Assembly (NCBI GenBank): GCA_024278415.1
Contig: JAJRTI010000759.1
Coordinates: forward strand, 1-18,547
Reading direction: 5' to 3'
DNA: 18,547 nt
Source: Planctomycetota bacterium
GTDB taxonomy: Bacteria; Planctomycetota; Brocadiia; JAJRTI01
The notes beneath the pieces were generated by a model. The model was not told the origin of the DNA and searched no databases. It saw only the letters and a program-made list of their open reading frames with translations. The translations under genes and the position numbers were made by a program. Shown here piece after piece: positions 15,200 to 18,547 of this stretch (the stretch's first letter is position 1; each line of letters opens with the position of its first letter).

Positions 15200-15802
15200 T
15201 CAGATGCATCCCAACAGGGGCGCAAGTATCTCCTTGAGCGCCAGCCGCGCACGATGGATGCGCGATTTCACGGTACCGACGGGACAGCCGAGGATCTCGG
15301 CCATTTGATCGTACGTGCAGCCCTGGAGATCCCGCAATGCAATGGCATCTCGGAATTCCGGGTCCAGCGTGTTGACCGCGTGCACCACGGCCTTGCGGCG
15401 CTCTTCGGCCTCGAGGGCCTCGTCTGGGCTGCGCCGCGGATCAGGGGGGTCGATGGTGGCCACTGGGTCGTCGGGCTCGCTCGTGCCGATGGCCGCGGCC
15501 GTAGGGAGCTGTTTCTTGCGGCGATGGCTGATGACGGTGTTCACAGCGATGCGGAAGATCCACGTGTGAAACGAGGCCTCGGCCCGGAAGGCGTGCAGCG
15601 CCCGGAAGGCGCGGATGAACGCTTCCTGGGTGAGGTCCTCCGCGTCCTGGCGATCCCGCACCATGCGCAGCACTAGGGCGTGGATGCGGTCTTGGTAGCG
15701 CAGCACCAGGCGCTCGTACGCATCTGTGTCACCGGCCTGAACGCGGGCAATCGCGGCCGCGTCTTGGGCGTGAATCTCGGCTAGGTCGGTCGTGTGGCTC
15801 AT
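15200..15802 (-). CDS. ECF-type RNA polymerase sigma factor
   Basis: An extracytoplasmic-function sigma factor of 200 residues. Region 2 (about residues 28-95) has RLVLRYQDRIHALVLRMV, the DAEDLTQEAFIRAFRAL core-binding helix and SFHTWIFRIAVNTVISHRRK for -10 recognition. A linker rich in Asp/Pro and Ala follows. Region 4 (about 135-192) has LDPEFRDAIALRDLQGCTYD and the helix-turn-helix GCPVGTVKSRIHRARLALKE. The ATG at 15802 is preferred over upstream openings because homology starts soon after it and because a candidate ECF promoter ends 5 bases before it. The gene directly downstream encodes its probable anti-sigma factor. The spacing to the promoter implies a leaderless or nearly leaderless transcript. 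Confidence 0.93.
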   Translation of the reverse strand: MSHTTDLAEIHAQDAAAIARVQAGDTDAYERLVLRYQDRIHALVLRMVRDRQDAEDLTQEAFIRAFRALHAFRAEASFHTWIFRIAVNTVISHRRKKQLPTAAAIGTSEPDDPVATIDPPDPRRSPDEALEAEERRKAVVHAVNTLDPEFRDAIALRDLQGCTYDQMAEILGCPVGTVKSRIHRARLALKEILAPLLGCI

Positions 15803-15807
15803 ACCTT

Positions 15808-15835
15808 TAGACGCATGGTGGGGCGTCGGGGTTCC
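15808..15835 (-). promoter_or_regulatory. Candidate ECF-type autoregulatory promoter
   Basis: On the minus strand GGAACC (15835-15830), a 16-base spacer and CGTCTA (15813-15808) match the general GGAAC-N16-CGTC form of promoters used by many ECF sigma factors. The sigma gene begins 5 bases after the -10, so transcription would start at or beside its ATG. Autoregulation is inferred from the motif and position. Confidence 0.5.
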
Positions 15836-15864
15836 CGATGCTGCGACATGCCGCCGGCGGACTT

Positions 15865-15926
15865 GGCGCACGGCTGCGTTGCACGGCGCTCGACGTGCCC
15901 AAGGCACGCCTTCGCAACCGTGCGCC
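15865..15926 (-). repeat. Long nested inverted repeat between the Lpt-like and sigma genes
   Basis: The outer arms at 15865-15878 and 15913-15926 pair over 14 bases; on the minus-strand RNA the single imperfect position is a G-U pair. Inside, CGTGCC and GGCACG (15894-15908) form a second stem with a three-base loop. It lies 39 bases after the Lpt-like stop and upstream of the ECF promoter. It could be a terminator without T-run, an RNA-stability element or a dispersed palindromic repeat. Confidence 0.55.
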
Positions 15927-15964
15927 TGGCATCGACGCCCGCCTGAACTCGCGAGAAATGCAGG

Positions 15965-18352
15965 CTAGTCTTTTGACCGGTCGATGAGGAACCTGAGCAC
16001 GGGACGCCCGGGCGGCTTCTTCGCGCCATCGGCCGTCTTGTCTTCCTGCTTCGCCGGGGCCGACGTTTTCTGCGCTGGCTTCAATATGATTCTAGGCTTC
16101 TCAGGCTGCTCGCGGCTGATAAGCCGAAAGCGTTGATCCTTGCAGTGGTATACCGCCTTGACACCCGTCATGAGCACCCCGGGCTCCTTGACTTTGACCA
16201 GTTCGCCGGGTTTGGGCAACAGCTCCGCGATGTCCGTCGTGTAGTCCCAGTACAAAGTCTCGCCCAGGCCCTCACGCTGGCCGTCTTGGAGGTGCACGCC
16301 CTGGGATGCTTGGATCGCCTTGATGTCATTCTTCCCGGTCAGCAGCATCGTCAGCAGGCCGGCCTGGAGTTCCGACGTGCCGCGCGTGGCGACCACGTTC
16401 CCCCGGAAGTCGATGGTGTGCGCCTGGCCATCAAACGCCATGCTGTCTTGCCACGTCACGTTCGTCGGTTCTGGTGTCGTGCCGTCCTTTGCGGATTTGC
16501 CGGGCACCGATGCCCGGCCGGGGCCGAAGCCATTGAGCTGCATCTTGGCTTCATGCATCACGAAGCGTTTTGACCAAATGCGGCGGCCCTGCTGCTGCAA
16601 CTCGGCCATGGGCTCCCCTATGAGCACGATGCGGCCGTCCGCGAGTTGCCACTCGAACGAGTTGCCCTTCCCGACCCGGCCGGGTGTATCGATTTCGACG
16701 TCGTTGCGAGCGACGATCCGCGTCACGTCGTTGTCGTCGTTGAAGTAGGCTTCCAGCACCTCGCCCTTGATGACCGAATCGCCGCGCTCGGCCACTACGC
16801 CCTTTCGAAACACCGCGCGCTTGTCCTTGGTTGAAAGCTCCATACCGCCTACCCAGCGGACGCGGATCGGCTGCGCGTCGGGGCCCTTTGCGCCCTTTTT
16901 CGGCGGCAGCGTGAGGTCGCCAGGGCCCTCCCCCTTGGTGCGCTGGTCCTTGTCGAAGAAGTGGATGATCCGAGACCGCAGAACCGCCCCTTTTTGCTTC
17001 GCCACGGCAAACGGCTTGCCCGTGAGCTGGCCCCGCGCAGACTTCACATAGTAGATGAACTCCTCGCCTTGGGCCGAGCGCTCCCCCTGGACGATCGATA
17101 CGTGGCCTTGAGCCCGCACGTCCGTCAGCGCCGGCTCCTTGCCACCGAGCGTCAGCTCCAACTTCGAGCACCGCAGAATGCCATCGCCACGTACGACTTT
17201 GACGTCGTCTGAGAAGACCGCCTTGCCTTCGGAGCGTTTGAACGTGAGCAGCCCACGCCAAACGATCTCGACCGGCCGCGGCGGGGCTTGTTTCGCTTTT
17301 TTTCCTTTCGGCTTCTTCTCGTCTTGCCCCATGCGTCCTTTTGTCACAAGGTAACCTCCGGTCGCGGTCGAGAACTCCTCGTCCGGCAGGAGGTACAGCG
17401 CGCGGGAGCATCGAAGCAGCATGCCCTTGGTCTCGACAACAACCATGGGGTCGCCGTCGAGAATCACCAATTCGTTCGCCGCGTCCCAGTTTAGCTTTGC
17501 GCCTCGCGCCGTATTCTTGCCATCGGTGATCACGACGTCGTGGGCAGCAATCAGCCGCGAGGGCTTGCGCGTTTTGGAATCCACGAAGATGAGAAGTTGG
17601 TCCGCGGTGAGTCGTGTGTTCCCTTGCGTGACCTCCACGTCGTCGTAAAACGTCGCACTGTGGTTGATGCGCTGGACCACGAGCCGGCCAGCGCACGAAA
17701 TCCGCACCTCCGGCGGCGTGGGCGCCGCGGTTGTCGTCTTGGCGCCGGCCTGGTTGCGCCCGCCCCGATGCAAGAACGAGGCCCGCACATTCTTGAGGGA
17801 CACGCGCACGTCACGTGGCACGGTTGCTTCGTTGCGGGTCACGTCAACAAGAAGGCCAGTGCCGCTGACGAGAATGTCCTTGCTGACAAGGCGCACGGGT
17901 TCGTCCGTCTCAAGCGTGTTGCTGTCGGGGTTGTACCGCATCTTCGATGTGTACAGTGCGGTGTTCTTGTCGAAACGGACCACCACGTCCTCATGGAGCA
18001 TCGCCGCCTTTGTCCGGCGGTTGATGTCCGCCGTCTTGCTCGCCACGCGCAGCACTTGTTGGTCGCCGGTATCGGCGTTCACTCCCGTAAACATTTCGAG
18101 CGCAAAGTCGTAAACCTTGAACATGTTCCCCTTCACGTGGATGGCCCGGGCGCCGCTCGCAATCCACTGCGTCACGCCGGAACTGGAGACGCTAGGCATG
18201 CGAAAGTTGTGAAGTTCAGGCTGTGCAGGCGATGCCGGCCGGTCGGACGGGTCGCTGTCCTTCTCTTTCTGGCGGGGTGCAAAGACCCCATACATGAGCA
18301 GCCCCAGACAGCCAAGGAGAATCGCGTAAAGGAAGAGGCGTTTGGTGGTCAT
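15965..18352 (-). CDS. Giant LptC/LptA (OstA-fold) lipopolysaccharide-transport protein
   Basis: This is probably part of the periplasmic bridge carrying LPS from the inner-membrane ABC transporter to LptD. The 795-residue protein begins with an LptC-like inner-membrane anchor (LFLYAILLGCLGLLMYGVFA, residues 6-25). The rest is beta-rich OstA/LptA-type sequence. Similar segments recur near residues 227 (SATFYDDVEVTQGNTRLTAD), 369 (KAVFSDDVKVVRGDGILRCS), 504 (RAVFRKGVVAERGDSVIKGE) and 637 (TIDFRGNVVATRGTSELQAG), a spacing of about 135-140. A first, more divergent module precedes them. Ordinary LptA and LptC are each about 190 residues. The gene follows kdsC after 33 bases, the classical kdsC-lptC-lptA order. 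lptB does not follow; instead come the nested hairpin and the ECF sigma gene. The start has no clear ribosome site but is placed by the membrane anchor. Confidence 0.8.
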   Translation of the reverse strand: MTTKRLFLYAILLGCLGLLMYGVFAPRQKEKDSDPSDRPASPAQPELHNFRMPSVSSSGVTQWIASGARAIHVKGNMFKVYDFALEMFTGVNADTGDQQVLRVASKTADINRRTKAAMLHEDVVVRFDKNTALYTSKMRYNPDSNTLETDEPVRLVSKDILVSGTGLLVDVTRNEATVPRDVRVSLKNVRASFLHRGGRNQAGAKTTTAAPTPPEVRISCAGRLVVQRINHSATFYDDVEVTQGNTRLTADQLLIFVDSKTRKPSRLIAAHDVVITDGKNTARGAKLNWDAANELVILDGDPMVVVETKGMLLRCSRALYLLPDEEFSTATGGYLVTKGRMGQDEKKPKGKKAKQAPPRPVEIVWRGLLTFKRSEGKAVFSDDVKVVRGDGILRCSKLELTLGGKEPALTDVRAQGHVSIVQGERSAQGEEFIYYVKSARGQLTGKPFAVAKQKGAVLRSRIIHFFDKDQRTKGEGPGDLTLPPKKGAKGPDAQPIRVRWVGGMELSTKDKRAVFRKGVVAERGDSVIKGEVLEAYFNDDNDVTRIVARNDVEIDTPGRVGKGNSFEWQLADGRIVLIGEPMAELQQQGRRIWSKRFVMHEAKMQLNGFGPGRASVPGKSAKDGTTPEPTNVTWQDSMAFDGQAHTIDFRGNVVATRGTSELQAGLLTMLLTGKNDIKAIQASQGVHLQDGQREGLGETLYWDYTTDIAELLPKPGELVKVKEPGVLMTGVKAVYHCKDQRFRLISREQPEKPRIILKPAQKTSAPAKQEDKTADGAKKPPGRPVLRFLIDRSKD

Positions 18353-18385
18353 GGAATCACCGTTGACAAGGCGCCGGGCCAGGAC

Positions 18386-18547
18386 TCAGAGGCCGTAGCG
18401 TTCGAGGATCTTGGCCCACTTCCCCTCGCGCTTGAGCAGCCACTCGATGGCTTCCCGCACCGCTCCGCGGCCGCCAGAAGCAGTGGTTACGTGCATGGCA
18501 TGCGCTTTGGCCTCGGGCCTCGCGTTGGCGACGGCCACCGGGAGGCC
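18386..18547 (-). CDS. kdsC: 3-deoxy-D-manno-octulosonate 8-phosphate phosphatase KdsC, C-terminal part
   Basis: Only the last 53 codons lie in the window; the frame runs off the right edge. The visible residues GLPVAVANARPEAKAHAMHV and TTASGGRGAVREAIEWLL match the KdsC C-terminus, in which the GGRGAVRE motif contributes to the active site across the tetramer interface. KdsC is a HAD-family phosphatase that releases KDO for LPS core synthesis. The catalytic aspartate motifs are outside the window. The neighbouring LptC/LptA-like gene starts 33 bases after its stop, as expected for an LPS operon. Confidence 0.85.
   Translation of the reverse strand, partial: GLPVAVANARPEAKAHAMHVTTASGGRGAVREAIEWLLKREGKWAKILERYGL

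Noticed and set aside
1..18547. tRNA, rRNA, CRISPR array, insertion sequence or phage attachment site
   Set aside because: Read through for cloverleaf or spaced-repeat patterns, transposase motifs and terminal repeats; none was recognised. Sensitive covariance-model searches were not possible.

Overview
The window is GC-rich and codes for proteins almost end to end. It reads as chromosomal DNA from a Gram-negative (diderm) bacterium. The last 2.6 kb encodes the end of a KDO-8-phosphate phosphatase (KdsC) and a very long LptC/LptA-type lipopolysaccharide-transport protein, so an LPS outer membrane is expected. RsfS, an ECF sigma/anti-sigma pair and a CHASE2-GAF-HD-GYP protein are also bacterial. 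The mix of a membrane pyrophosphatase, large outer-membrane transport proteins and a topoisomerase VI recalls the PVC/Planctomycetes-Lentisphaerae area or neighbouring candidate phyla, but no rRNA or marker in the window settles this.

Layout: every supported gene from 1 to 7899 is on the plus strand, and every gene from 7914 to 18547 is on the minus strand. Plus strand, in order: a 5'-truncated asparagine synthase (1-1629); a small ribbon-helix-helix/UPF0175 antitoxin-like protein (1663-1953); a compact FHA-domain protein (2038-2433) behind its own promoter; topoisomerase VI subunits B and A (2722-5507), overlapping by four bases behind a good sigma-70-type promoter; and a large polytopic GT-C-like membrane protein (5566-7899). 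Minus strand, in transcription order from the right: the KdsC C-terminus; the giant LptC/LptA-like protein; an intergenic nested hairpin; an ECF sigma factor behind a promoter that looks autoregulated; its zinc-binding membrane anti-sigma factor; the membrane pyrophosphatase; a double zinc-ribbon protein; RsfS; and the HD-GYP phosphodiesterase.

How the genes may work together: the topoisomerase VI pair would decatenate or relax DNA. It is typical of archaea and plants and patchy in bacteria, and is the most distinctive element here. The right half combines envelope biogenesis (KdsC, Lpt-like bridge), envelope stress sensing (sigma/anti-sigma) and ion energetics (HppA). No complete, recognisable new multi-gene system is evident. 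The best leads are the bacterial topoisomerase VI with a histone-tail-like extension, the five-module Lpt bridge, the roughly 165-residue insertion in HppA, an in-frame amber codon in the N-terminal region of rsfS, and the regulatory DNA in front of the ECF sigma gene. No tRNA, rRNA, CRISPR array, insertion sequence or attachment site was recognised, and no gene-free stretch exceeds about 300 bases.
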